From the NCBI GenBank assembly GCA_963823495.1, contig CAWGLV010000001.1, forward strand, positions 2,666,001 through 2,730,000: DNA of 64,000 nucleotides, in the 5' to 3' direction. The notes beneath the pieces were generated by a model. It saw nothing but the letters and a program-made list of their open reading frames with translations. It made no database searches and was not told the DNA's origin. Position numbers and translations under genes: made by a program. Source of the stretch: DATDAH01 sp963823495 (GTDB lineage Bacteria > Actinomycetota > Acidimicrobiia > Acidimicrobiales > DATDAH01). This document shows positions 17,398 through 25,969 of this stretch, one piece after another. The stretch's first letter is position 1. Every line of letters begins with the position of its first letter.

Positions 17398-18876
17398 GTG
17401 ACCGACTTCTCCCCCGCCCCCGTCGTCGCTCCCGGACGCGCCGCCACCGAGGATGCCGCGACCACCCGTCGGGACCTGCTCGGGCTGGGCGCCCTGACCC
17501 TGGTCCTGCGCCTGCCCACGTTCTTCGCGGTCAAGCACCTCACCTTCGACGACGGTGTCTTCGGCGCCTCGGCGGTGGCCATGCGCAACGGGGGCCTGCC
17601 GTTCCGGGACGTCTTCTCCAGCCAGGGCCCACTGTTCCTGCCCCTGGTCTGGATCGCCGACACCCTGGGACTGCACACCCTCAACGGCACCCGGCTGCTG
17701 GGCCTGCTGTCCGGCCTGGCCCTGACCCTGGTCCTCTACCTCGCCGGCCGGGAGCTCGGCGGCGTCCCGGGGGCTCGCATCGCCGGCGTGCTGGCCGCGG
17801 TCACCGGCAGCAGCATCGCGGTCACCGGCTCCCTCGCGGCCGACGGCCCGGCCATGGCGCTGGCCTCCACCGCGGTTCTCCTGGGCCTCCGGTACCGCCG
17901 GGGCCCGTCGACGGGCCGAGCCGTGCTCATGGGCCTGGCCCTGGGCGCGGCCATCATGGTCAAGGCCCTCGTGCTCCCGGCGGCGATCCCCGTCGGCCTG
18001 ATCCTGCTCTGGGGCCGCCGCCCCAAGGACTGGTTCGCCGCCGTGGGTTCGGCCGTCGCCGTCGGCCTGGGACTGTCACTGCTGTGGGGCTTCGGCGACG
18101 TCTGGGACCAGTCGGTGCTCTACCACCTCGAGGCGCCGGGCAGCTCGGACCCGGTCGCCAACCTCCGGAAGCTGATCAGCACCCTCACGACCCGGGACGT
18201 GGCCCTCGTGGCCGCCGGCGGGTTGACCCTCGTCGCCATCCTGAACCGCCGCCGGTCGGGTGGAGCCGACACCCTCCACGACCGGCCGGACCAGGGCGTC
18301 GGACCACCGGTCCCCGTGCTGCTGTGGACCTGGTTCGTGGCCATGTTCGTCTTGCTCTGCCTCGAGCACCCGATGTGGCGGCCCCACATCTCCGAGCTGG
18401 TGCCGGCCAGCACCTTGCTGCTGGCCTGGTACCGCCCCCCGGCGAAGGCGACCGCGATCGTGGTGGCCCTGGGCACCCTCTTCATGGTCGCCACCTACGC
18501 CGGGCCCTCCCTGCTCTGGGCGGGCGGCTACGAGGGGGACGAGGCCGTGGTGGTCGACACCCTGCGCTCCCTGCCCGAGGGAGCCGTGGCCATCTCCGAC
18601 GAGCCCGGCCAGGTCTGGCGGGCGGGCCTGCGGACCCCGGACGATCTGGTCGACGGCTCCGCGCTGCTGACCGACTCCGGCCGGGTCACCGCGGACACCA
18701 TCGCCGCGGCTGCGGCCGCCGACGAGGTCTGCGCCGTGGTCATCTGGTCCGACCGGTTCGGCCAGTTCGAGGAGCTCCCGGACCTGCTGGCCGCCGAGGG
18801 CTTCGATGTGGCCCCGGCGAGCGACGGCTTCGAGGACCCGAGGGTCCTCCACCTCAAGGCCGACTGCGCGCCCTGA
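17398..18876 (+). CDS. Polytopic membrane glycosyltransferase, GT39/ArnT-like
   Basis: 492 aa from GTG 17398; an ATG at 17332 gives 22 more residues but would leave 5 bp to divergent pyrG. An early extracytoplasmic loop carries FDDGVFGASAVAMRNG and PFRDVFSSQGPLF, resembling the acidic first loop of polyprenyl-phosphate-sugar-dependent (GT39/GT83-like) transferases. About ten hydrophobic segments follow (to ~residue 400), then a soluble C-terminal part. A possible -10 TAGCAT lies at 17340-17345. The acceptor is unknown. Its 3' end overlaps the convergent gene by 23 bp. Confidence 0.75.
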   Translation: MTDFSPAPVVAPGRAATEDAATTRRDLLGLGALTLVLRLPTFFAVKHLTFDDGVFGASAVAMRNGGLPFRDVFSSQGPLFLPLVWIADTLGLHTLNGTRLLGLLSGLALTLVLYLAGRELGGVPGARIAGVLAAVTGSSIAVTGSLAADGPAMALASTAVLLGLRYRRGPSTGRAVLMGLALGAAIMVKALVLPAAIPVGLILLWGRRPKDWFAAVGSAVAVGLGLSLLWGFGDVWDQSVLYHLEAPGSSDPVANLRKLISTLTTRDVALVAAGGLTLVAILNRRRSGGADTLHDRPDQGVGPPVPVLLWTWFVAMFVLLCLEHPMWRPHISELVPASTLLLAWYRPPAKATAIVVALGTLFMVATYAGPSLLWAGGYEGDEAVVVDTLRSLPEGAVAISDEPGQVWRAGLRTPDDLVDGSALLTDSGRVTADTIAAAAAADEVCAVVIWSDRFGQFEELPDLLAAEGFDVAPASDGFEDPRVLHLKADCAP

Positions 18877-21124
18877 CCTCCCCGGTCGCCTCCCCGGAGG
18901 CGTCGATCTCGGCCTTCCAGGGGGGGTCCTCGGTCCGGAGCACGAGGTAGACCAGCGAGGCGTTCATCACTCCCAGCATCAGGCCGGGGACCGCGATGCC
19001 GGAGTCGTTGAGGGCGAAGCCCAGGACCGCGGCGATGACGAAGCCCACCCGGGCCGCCCGCTCCTGGGGCACGACCTCCTGCAGGCGCTGGAGGCGACCC
19101 GGCGCCCGCCAGATCAGGTAGAGGATGAACCCGAAGACCACCGGCAGCATCAGCGCCCACTCCGAGGACGCCAGCACGGCGACGTTGGCCCCCAGCTTGC
19201 GGATCACGACCGTCTCGAAGGCGCCCCACCCGTTGGCGCCGATGTCCTCGAAGAGCCGACCGAGGTGGGTGCGGCTCTCCTCGGGTCGGGCCAGGTCCAG
19301 GAACCCGGCGAGCAGGAAGACCACCAGGGTTCCCACGCCGACCACGACGACGGTCCGCAGCCGGATGCGGATGCCCAGCAGCACGACGGCCACACCGGCG
19401 AAGGTCGGCACCATGGTGAGCGCGCCCCCGACGTCTGAACCCCAGAACGGGGAGGCGTCGATGACCAGGACCACACCCAGCAGTCCCAGGGCGTACACGA
19501 TCCCCCGGCGCCCGCCGATGCGGGATGCGAGGAGCCCGGCCAGGATCGTGGCCGCCGCCGCCATCTGGGCGAAGGCCAGGTTGCCGATCCCGGCGAAGCG
19601 GCCGGCGACCGTCGGCGTGTAGCCGAACACGGTGTTCATCTGCAGCGTTGCGCCGATCATGACATCGACCAGGAGCACACCGAGCATGAACGCCAGGACG
19701 GCCAGCAGCGGGTCGGCCGGCCACCGGCGCGCCAGGCGCTGTGCGACGTAGCCCAGCAGGCTGCCGCCCACCACCAGGAACGCCCAGTACGCGGGTGCCC
19801 CCCACTCGTGGAAGGGCAACGCCCCGGCCAGGTAGGTCAGCGGGAGGACCGCCAGCACGGCCAGCGCGGCCACCTCGACCGCGTGACGACTGCGACGGGA
19901 CTCGCGGCCGAGGGCTCGGACCGCGACGATCCACAGGATCAACTGGGCCACGACGAAGGCGGTGGCCACCAGCGCCACCATGTCGTCGCGCCACTGGGCC
20001 TCGGCGTTGGACCGCTCCAACCAGGCCCGGCGGTCAGCGGCGCTCCCACCGGTCTCAGAACGCTCGAAGCGCCGACCCTCCATCGAGTCCGGGCGATCGA
20101 TGTCCAGCAGCGACAGGATGGTCGGGGCCACGTCGACGAGGGTCACGAACCCACTGCGGCGCGTGACCGCCGATCTCAACAGGCCCGGCTCCACGCCCGG
20201 GGCCCGGAGGGCGGCCACGGTGAGGTGGTCGTTCCCGGTCGCCGGGTAGGGGCCGACGACCAGGACGGCGTCGGTGGCGGGATCGACCCGGGCCAGCAGC
20301 CGACCGAGCAACTGGTCGCTCCGCTCGAGAGCTTGGAGCCGTTGGCGAGCCCGCGGCGCGGGGGTGGCGAGCGCACGGTAGGTGTCGGCCCGGGCCAGGT
20401 CCGAGGCCTCGACCAGGACGACCGACCGGTCGACCCAGGCTTCGTCGAACGCGGCGACGACCTCCTGGACGTCGAGCCGGTGCCCGAACGGTGCCTCCGG
20501 ATCCGGCTCCAGGAGGTCGTCGCCCACCCGGCCACCCGGCACCAGGCCGTCCGAGCCCATCAAGCCGATGACCAGCTGGCGGGCATAGACGGTGTCGGCG
20601 TCCTCGGTGGTGCCGTCCGCGGTCCCGATCGCCGCCGCGCGCACGCGTCCATCGCGCAGCGCGTCGCCCAGGGCGCCGACCTCCGCCCCGAAGTCGAGGT
20701 CGTCGTTCACCTCGGTCAGCGCGGGCAGGGCGAGGGTGAACAGACCTTCGGCCACCTCGACCCCGGTGCGGCGTGTGAACACCTGGGCGGCGGGCTCGCC
20801 CAGGTACGGCTCGCCGACCTCGAAGCCGAGGCCGTCGAAGACCTGGTCCCCGTCGGCCCGGGTCCCCGCGTTCAGCGTCGCGTACCCGTCGCCGGGCGTG
20901 GTCCGGCGGTCCACGGCCCGGGTGGAGAGCCCTCCCACCGCGGACTCGTCCAGCAGGGCCGAGAGGTGGGGGAGGTCGAAGGCGTTGGCCTCCGCCCAGC
21001 TCAGGGTGGGCATCGAGAACACCAGGACCCGCTCGGGCCGGGGCGCCTCGTCGGCCCGGGCCGTGTCCGGGAAGGCGCTCGACACGGTCAGGACCACGAG
21101 GGCGATCAGCCCCAGCCGCTTCAT
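18854..21124 (-). CDS. Alkaline-phosphatase-superfamily-like polytopic membrane protein
   Basis: 756 aa. A signal peptide (residues 1-24, MKRLGLIALVVLTVSSAF) leads to an extracytoplasmic domain of ~380 residues with DRRTTPGDGYATLNAGTRA, which looks like a phosphatase/sulfatase-fold active-site segment. VDVAPTILSLLDI is typical of that superfamily. From about residue 395 on there are about ten membrane helices. The ATG overlaps the murJ stop (ATGA), and with steA-steB-murJ it forms a coupled operon. A role in envelope polymer processing is inference; the catalytic residues are not proven. Confidence 0.7.
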   Translation of the reverse strand: MKRLGLIALVVLTVSSAFPDTARADEAPRPERVLVFSMPTLSWAEANAFDLPHLSALLDESAVGGLSTRAVDRRTTPGDGYATLNAGTRADGDQVFDGLGFEVGEPYLGEPAAQVFTRRTGVEVAEGLFTLALPALTEVNDDLDFGAEVGALGDALRDGRVRAAAIGTADGTTEDADTVYARQLVIGLMGSDGLVPGGRVGDDLLEPDPEAPFGHRLDVQEVVAAFDEAWVDRSVVLVEASDLARADTYRALATPAPRARQRLQALERSDQLLGRLLARVDPATDAVLVVGPYPATGNDHLTVAALRAPGVEPGLLRSAVTRRSGFVTLVDVAPTILSLLDIDRPDSMEGRRFERSETGGSAADRRAWLERSNAEAQWRDDMVALVATAFVVAQLILWIVAVRALGRESRRSRHAVEVAALAVLAVLPLTYLAGALPFHEWGAPAYWAFLVVGGSLLGYVAQRLARRWPADPLLAVLAFMLGVLLVDVMIGATLQMNTVFGYTPTVAGRFAGIGNLAFAQMAAAATILAGLLASRIGGRRGIVYALGLLGVVLVIDASPFWGSDVGGALTMVPTFAGVAVVLLGIRIRLRTVVVVGVGTLVVFLLAGFLDLARPEESRTHLGRLFEDIGANGWGAFETVVIRKLGANVAVLASSEWALMLPVVFGFILYLIWRAPGRLQRLQEVVPQERAARVGFVIAAVLGFALNDSGIAVPGLMLGVMNASLVYLVLRTEDPPWKAEIDASGEATGEVRARSRP

Positions 21125-22695
21125 GCCGCGACCGCCGGGGAACGGTGCAGGGCACCGGGCAGGAGGTGCAGGCCCCGTACCGCGCCGTAGTACACGGCAC
21201 CGAGGGCCAGACTCACCACCGTCAGGCACAGCGCTGTGGCCATGCGGCCGTCGGGCGCCCAGGCGTCGACGGCCACCCACGCCCCCGCAGCCACCACCAC
21301 CGTCACCGCGGTCACCGCCGGAAGCGTCCGGGGCCACAGGGCCACGGACTCGCGACGTCGGAGCCGCACGGCCAGCCAGGCCGTTCCGATGAGGAAACCC
21401 ACCGTGTGGCCGATGCCGAGGGCGAAGATGCGGGCGGCCCCGTCGGTCACCGGGACCAGCGCGGCCATGACCGCGACGCCGATCAGGGCCGAGGCCACCG
21501 CGGCGAGGGCCGGGGTCCGGCTGTCGTCGAGGGCGTACCAGGCCGCCGCCAGGAGGCGGAAGGCCCCGTAGGCCGGCAGGCCGAGGGCCAGCCCGGCCAG
21601 CCCGGCCGCCATGAGGGCCACCCCGTCGCCGGCGTCGGCCTGGCCGAAGGCGAAGACCTCCATCGCCGGCTCGGCCAAGACCACCATCAGGGCCGCCACG
21701 GGCAGGACCACGACCCCGAGCGCGGACAGGGACCACCGCATGGCCTCGCCGAATCCGCTCATGTCGGCGGCATCCACGTCGTGGGCCAACTCCGGTTGCA
21801 CCGTGGTGTGGATGGGCTGGGCGAGGATTCCGTACGGAGCCAGGAAGAGGTAGAAGGCGACCCGGTAGGCCACGACCCCGCCCTCGACGCCGGCGCCGAG
21901 CACGATCGCCGCGAGCAGGAGGAGCGCGGCGCCGGTGTGCTGCAGCACCGCCCAGCTGGACAGCCCGAGGAGCCGACGCACACCGGGGTCCCGCGGGGCC
22001 CAGCGGGGCCACAGACGAAAGCCCGTCCGCCAGAGGGCGATGGTGGGGATGGCCACGAAGGCGGCGACCCCGAGGGTGCCGCCGAGGCCGAGCAGCATCT
22101 GCTCGGTCGGGGTGAGGTCGAGGCCCGGGTCGGGTCCGGCCACGATCCGGAACACCAGCAGCGCCGACACCAGCACCACCGTGTTGCCTATCGGCGCCAG
22201 CGCGGGGAGCACGAAGACCCGCTTGGCGTTGAGCAGCGCGATCGCACAGAACCCGACGGGGTAGAGCAGCAGTTGGGGCAGGAACCACCGCAGCAGGACC
22301 GTGGCCAGTTCCTGTTGCTCCGACGGTGCGTCGGAGGCACCGGTGAGGGCCTCCGCCAGCCACGGGGCGGCGATCATCCCGACCACGGCCAGGCCGCCCA
22401 GTACGACCAGCGCGAGGCCCAACAGCCCTCCGGCCTGGCGCTCGGCCTCCTCACCCTGCCGGCGGGCGAAGAGATCCACGAACGTGGGCACCAGTACCGC
22501 CGAGAGGGCGCCGGCCGCCAGGAGCTCGAAGACGACGGTCGGGAAGGTGTTGGTCGCTTCGAAGGTGTCCCCCAACCAGGTCGTGCCCAGCACGGCCGCC
22601 ACGACCAGGACCCGGGCACCGCCGAGCACCCGCGAGACGGCCGCGGCCGCACCCATGCCGACCGCGGCGCGACCGACCGACGCCGGGGCTGTCAC
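21121..22695 (-). CDS. murJ: Lipid II flippase MurJ (MviN family)
   Basis: 524 aa, polytopic with about 14 hydrophobic helices. The N-terminal AAAAVSRVLGGARVLVVAAVLG and FPTVVFELLAAGALSAVLVPTF segments are typical MviN/MurJ. It moves lipid II across the membrane for peptidoglycan synthesis. The GTG start overlaps the stop of steB (GTGA) and its own end overlaps the next ATG. No kinase or regulatory tail is seen, unlike mycobacterial MviN. Confidence 0.92.
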   Translation of the reverse strand: MTAPASVGRAAVGMGAAAAVSRVLGGARVLVVAAVLGTTWLGDTFEATNTFPTVVFELLAAGALSAVLVPTFVDLFARRQGEEAERQAGGLLGLALVVLGGLAVVGMIAAPWLAEALTGASDAPSEQQELATVLLRWFLPQLLLYPVGFCAIALLNAKRVFVLPALAPIGNTVVLVSALLVFRIVAGPDPGLDLTPTEQMLLGLGGTLGVAAFVAIPTIALWRTGFRLWPRWAPRDPGVRRLLGLSSWAVLQHTGAALLLLAAIVLGAGVEGGVVAYRVAFYLFLAPYGILAQPIHTTVQPELAHDVDAADMSGFGEAMRWSLSALGVVVLPVAALMVVLAEPAMEVFAFGQADAGDGVALMAAGLAGLALGLPAYGAFRLLAAAWYALDDSRTPALAAVASALIGVAVMAALVPVTDGAARIFALGIGHTVGFLIGTAWLAVRLRRRESVALWPRTLPAVTAVTVVVAAGAWVAVDAWAPDGRMATALCLTVVSLALGAVYYGAVRGLHLLPGALHRSPAVAA

Positions 22696-23627
22696 GGCTG
22701 GTCGACAGGCGCGGGCGAGACCGCCCCGGCACCGTCACCCACGCCGTAGTGGCCGACCTCACCCCGACGACCGACCATGAGCGCGAACACGGTGACGGTC
22801 GGACCGAAGGGGAGGTCCAGGGCATCCACCGTGGAGATCTGGGCGCTCAGGGTCGGCGAACCGAGGATGGCCGCCAGCGAATCGGCCCGGTCGGGCCCGT
22901 CCTCTTGCTCGACCCAGACCTCGGCCACGACGACGGCCCCCGCCGTACGGGACGCGGCGAGCGCGAGGGCCGCCGTGTGCCGGGAGCCGGCCAGATCGGT
23001 CTCGGGCCCGGACACGACCACGTACAGGACCCGCTGAGAGCGAGGCGCGACCGCGTCGGACAGGGCCTCGTAGGACACGAGGTCGAGGGCGGCGATCTCG
23101 TCGAGCGCCCCCGTCCCGTCGTCGGCGACCTCCACGCTCGACGAGAGGTCGGCCACCAGCAGCGAGGCGGCCCGGGCCTGGAGCTCGCCGGGGTTCGCAT
23201 CGGCTCCCAGACCGACGATGGCGGCGAGGTCCGCCTGGGTCTCCTCATCCTCCAGGGACCAGGACGGTTCCACCGTCAGCAACCCGCGGACCGCCGAACC
23301 GGCTTCGCCCAGGAGCTCGATGGTGCGGTCCACCGGACTGCGGTCGACACCGGCATCGGTGACCACGACGGTCACGGTGTTGGTCAGGCGGCCGTCGACG
23401 GAGAGCGGCGCCGACTGGTCGGTGAACTCGGTGAGGTCGCCGATCTCCTCGCGGAGCTCGTCGTTGGCTGCCTTGCGCTCGTCGAGGTTGTTGGACACCT
23501 CGTCGACGCGGTTGCGCAACCCCTCGACGATGGCCCGGTCGATGACCGTCGAGCCCACCACGATCCCGATGGCCAGGGCCAGGAAGACGGCCACGATGCT
23601 CACGATGTGGAAGCGGAAGGAGATCAA
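22692..23627 (-). CDS. steB: SteB/MctB family membrane-anchored coiled-coil protein (copper transporter family by name)
   Basis: 311 aa if started at TTG 23627, whose first three bases form TTGA with the steA stop; this gives ISFRFHIVSIVAVFLALAIGIVVGS at the N-terminus, as in MctB/SteB proteins. A GTG at 23654 would add nine residues inside steA. One membrane helix (about residues 8-25) is followed by a coiled coil (about 33-70) and a secreted domain. The family includes mycobacterial MctB and corynebacterial SteB; the neighbouring steA and murJ favour the cell-wall role. Confidence 0.82.
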   Translation of the reverse strand: MISFRFHIVSIVAVFLALAIGIVVGSTVIDRAIVEGLRNRVDEVSNNLDERKAANDELREEIGDLTEFTDQSAPLSVDGRLTNTVTVVVTDAGVDRSPVDRTIELLGEAGSAVRGLLTVEPSWSLEDEETQADLAAIVGLGADANPGELQARAASLLVADLSSSVEVADDGTGALDEIAALDLVSYEALSDAVAPRSQRVLYVVVSGPETDLAGSRHTAALALAASRTAGAVVVAEVWVEQEDGPDRADSLAAILGSPTLSAQISTVDALDLPFGPTVTVFALMVGRRGEVGHYGVGDGAGAVSPAPVDQP

Positions 23628-24772
23628 CCGAATGCATCCCGGATGCTGAGCCACACGGCGTCGATGAACACCCGTAGCGATTCGGACACGGCGACCATCA
23701 CCAGGATGACCGCCAGGGCGGCGGCCAACAGCATGACGATGTCCCGGCGCCGGACCCGGCCCGCATAGAGGCGGCTGACCCCCTTGGCGTCGACCAGCGT
23801 GGGGCCGAGGCGCAGTCGGGTGAGGAACGTGGACGCCATGCCGGGACGGCCCTTGTCGAGGAACTCGATCATGGTCGCGTGGGTGCCCACGGCCACGATC
23901 AGCTCGGCTCCCGCCTCGTGGGCGAGGATCATCGCCGCGTCCTCACTGGTGCCCTCCACCACGAACTCCTCGTAGTCGACGCCGAAGGCCTGCAGTTCCT
24001 CGAAGCCCGGGTTGTGGCCGTTGGGGTGGACGTGGTGGATCAGGTCGTCGGCCACGTCCAGGGCCCCCGCGGTCACCGAGTCGAAGTCGCCGATGATCAT
24101 GTTCGGCTTGAGCCGCTGTTCGAGGAGCGCGTCGGCGCCGCCGTCGACGCCGATGAGCACGGGTCGGTACTCCGCGATGTAGGGGCCCAGGGCCCGCAGG
24201 TCCTCCTTGTAGTCGTGACCGCGGACCACGATGAGGGCGTGGCGCCCCTCGAAGGAGGTGCGCAGGGGCGGCAACTCCAGTGGCGAGAAGGTCAGCTCGG
24301 CCTCCTGGCGGACGTACTCGAGGGTGTTCTCGGCGAAGCGTTGGAGCTCCTCACCGATGCCGCGCCGGGCGTGCTCGATGACGGCTTCGAGCTCGGCGGT
24401 GGACCGCCGATGACCCGAGGCGACGACCTCGCGGTCCACGACGATGTCGCCGTCCTCCACCGCGACCGTCGTCCCGTCCGCGAGTGTGTCGAGCAGGTCG
24501 GAGCCGACCTCGTCGACCAGCGCGATGCCGGCGGCCAGGAGTCGCAACGGACCATGGTTCGGATAGCGGCCGGTGATCGAAGCCGCGGCGTTCACCACCG
24601 CGGCCACCCTGGCCTCGATGAGGCCGTCGGCGGCAACGCGGTCCAGGTCGGCGTGGTCGATCACCGCGATGTCACCGGGCTCCAGCTCCTTGACCAGGTC
24701 CTTGGTCCTCTTCCCCACGCGGGCGCGACCGACCAGGGCCTGCGGTGCAGCTCTCTTGACACGGCGGAGCAT
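23624..24772 (-). CDS. steA: SteA-like cytokinetic/cell-wall protein with thiamin-pyrophosphokinase-like fold
   Basis: 382 aa from ATG 24772. The middle has GVDGGADALLEQRLKPNM and IGDFDSV, a thiamin-pyrophosphokinase-like motif, and the C-terminus ends with a membrane helix (IVMLLAAALAVILVMVAV). SteA acts with SteB at the division site in Corynebacterium and influences the RipA hydrolase. Here the pair overlap by 4 nt, which supports joint function. A longer frame to 24931 has no start codon nearer the conserved region. It is preceded by a 348-bp intergenic stretch. Confidence 0.87.
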   Translation of the reverse strand: MLRRVKRAAPQALVGRARVGKRTKDLVKELEPGDIAVIDHADLDRVAADGLIEARVAAVVNAAASITGRYPNHGPLRLLAAGIALVDEVGSDLLDTLADGTTVAVEDGDIVVDREVVASGHRRSTAELEAVIEHARRGIGEELQRFAENTLEYVRQEAELTFSPLELPPLRTSFEGRHALIVVRGHDYKEDLRALGPYIAEYRPVLIGVDGGADALLEQRLKPNMIIGDFDSVTAGALDVADDLIHHVHPNGHNPGFEELQAFGVDYEEFVVEGTSEDAAMILAHEAGAELIVAVGTHATMIEFLDKGRPGMASTFLTRLRLGPTLVDAKGVSRLYAGRVRRRDIVMLLAAALAVILVMVAVSESLRVFIDAVWLSIRDAFG

Positions 24773-25120
24773 GGAAGGTCTGACCGATCCATCCAGGAGT
24801 CGAGACGGGGGGCGGTCCAGGGGTGTCGGCACCCGAACCGTCGTTCCACGGTACCCGACCGGTGTGCGAACCCCCGGTGCACGGGGGTCGTTGCGCCCAG
24901 ACCTCCGGGCGGAGAGACCGGTCGCAACCACGGGGGGTCGCGTCTCGCCGCCGACCGTCCCTCGCCCCCCATTGGAGGCAATAGGGGGCGGGATCCGCCC
25001 CTTATTGCCTCCGACGACCTTCGCCGGCCACGTGGCGGGGGATCACCCTCGACGACGTCGGGCCGACCCATCGCCCCATGCCTGCGGCATTCCCGTCCGG
25101 CCGCGGGACAACCTCCCCGG
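24773..25120. other. Intergenic stretch without a gene (348 bp)
   Basis: It lies between steA and the upstream MraY-like gene, both on the minus strand. It holds a long perfect hairpin (24974-25012, listed separately) and a smaller one at 24871-24887 (CCCCCG, 5-nt loop, CGGGGG). Presumably it contains the steA promoter. I could not identify a convincing -35/-10 pair or a small gene. Confidence 0.6.
24974..25012. terminator. 18-bp stem-loop between MraY-like gene and steA
   Basis: The arms 24974-24991 and 24995-25012 pair over 18 bp (one G-T wobble at 24984/25002) around a 3-nt GAT loop. The outer arm is GGAGGCAATA. It lies ~110 nt downstream of the MraY-like stop on the minus strand and ~200 nt before steA. 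No T-tract follows, so it may be a terminator, a processing site or a repeat element. Confidence 0.55.
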
Positions 25121-25969
25121 TCAGCACACCTCGGGCTTGCGGCCGGCGCGGTCCAGAGCGCGGAGCGGGGGCACGCGGTCGATGACCGTGCTGAAGCTGA
25201 CGGCTTCGCTGGCCAGGTTCAGGGCCAGGACACCGAGGAGCACGATCGTCCGGGTGGTCGGTGCCGTGGCGATGACGACGCCGAGACCGATCACCCCACC
25301 CAACACGTTGGCGCCGACGTCGCCGAGCATCATCTCCTCCCGGAGGTCCGGCCACAGCAGACCGGCGGCGGCACCGGCGACGACGGCGACACCCAGGAGC
25401 TCCGCGGGGGCGCCGGTGGCGGCCACGAGCGCCAGGAAGGCGAAGAGGGAGACCTTGACCGTCCTCCCCGGAGCCCGGTCGAACAGGTTGGCGGCGTTGG
25501 CGCACAGCGCGATGACGGCGGCGTCCAGCACCACCCGACCCAGCGAGTCCGACCGGGGGCCCTGGACGGCGACGATGGCCACCGCCGCCCCTCCGAACAG
25601 CTTGAGCGACCCAGTGGTGAACCGGCCGTGGGCGAGAGCGCGGAGATGACCGGCGAAGCCGCCGGACTCCCCCGCTCCGGCCAGATCGTCCAGTAGGCCG
25701 AGGAGCCCGAGGCCCAGCGCGAGGATCAACACGGCGGCCCGGGGGCCGTCGGTCACCGCGTTGGGCTCCCATTCCAGCGACTCCCCCAGCGCCAGGGCGG
25801 TCTCCGACGCCAACACGGCCAAGGGCAGGATGAGCCCGACCGCCGTCGGGATCGACGAACCCCGGTGGTTCTGCCGGGTGAAGATCGGCGCGGCAAAGGT
25901 GGGGCGCAGCATCAGCCAGCCCCCGAGCCCTGCGGCACAGCCGGCCAGGAAGCCGACCAGGACCGTCAC
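25121..25969 (-). CDS. MraY/WecA-like polyprenyl-phosphate transferase-family membrane protein
   Basis: 282 aa with about eight or nine hydrophobic helices. It carries family-like motifs in the right order: GLLDDLAG (the DD pair), NAANLFDRAPGR, and EMMLGDVGANVLGG (in place of FLGDXGS). Family members transfer a phospho-sugar from a UDP-sugar to a lipid carrier. It is shorter than MraY (~320-360 aa) and lacks the C-terminal HHH loop, so the substrate is unknown and activity uncertain. The GTG start overlaps the recN stop. Confidence 0.78.
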   Translation of the reverse strand: MTVLVGFLAGCAAGLGGWLMLRPTFAAPIFTRQNHRGSSIPTAVGLILPLAVLASETALALGESLEWEPNAVTDGPRAAVLILALGLGLLGLLDDLAGAGESGGFAGHLRALAHGRFTTGSLKLFGGAAVAIVAVQGPRSDSLGRVVLDAAVIALCANAANLFDRAPGRTVKVSLFAFLALVAATGAPAELLGVAVVAGAAAGLLWPDLREEMMLGDVGANVLGGVIGLGVVIATAPTTRTIVLLGVLALNLASEAVSFSTVIDRVPPLRALDRAGRKPEVC

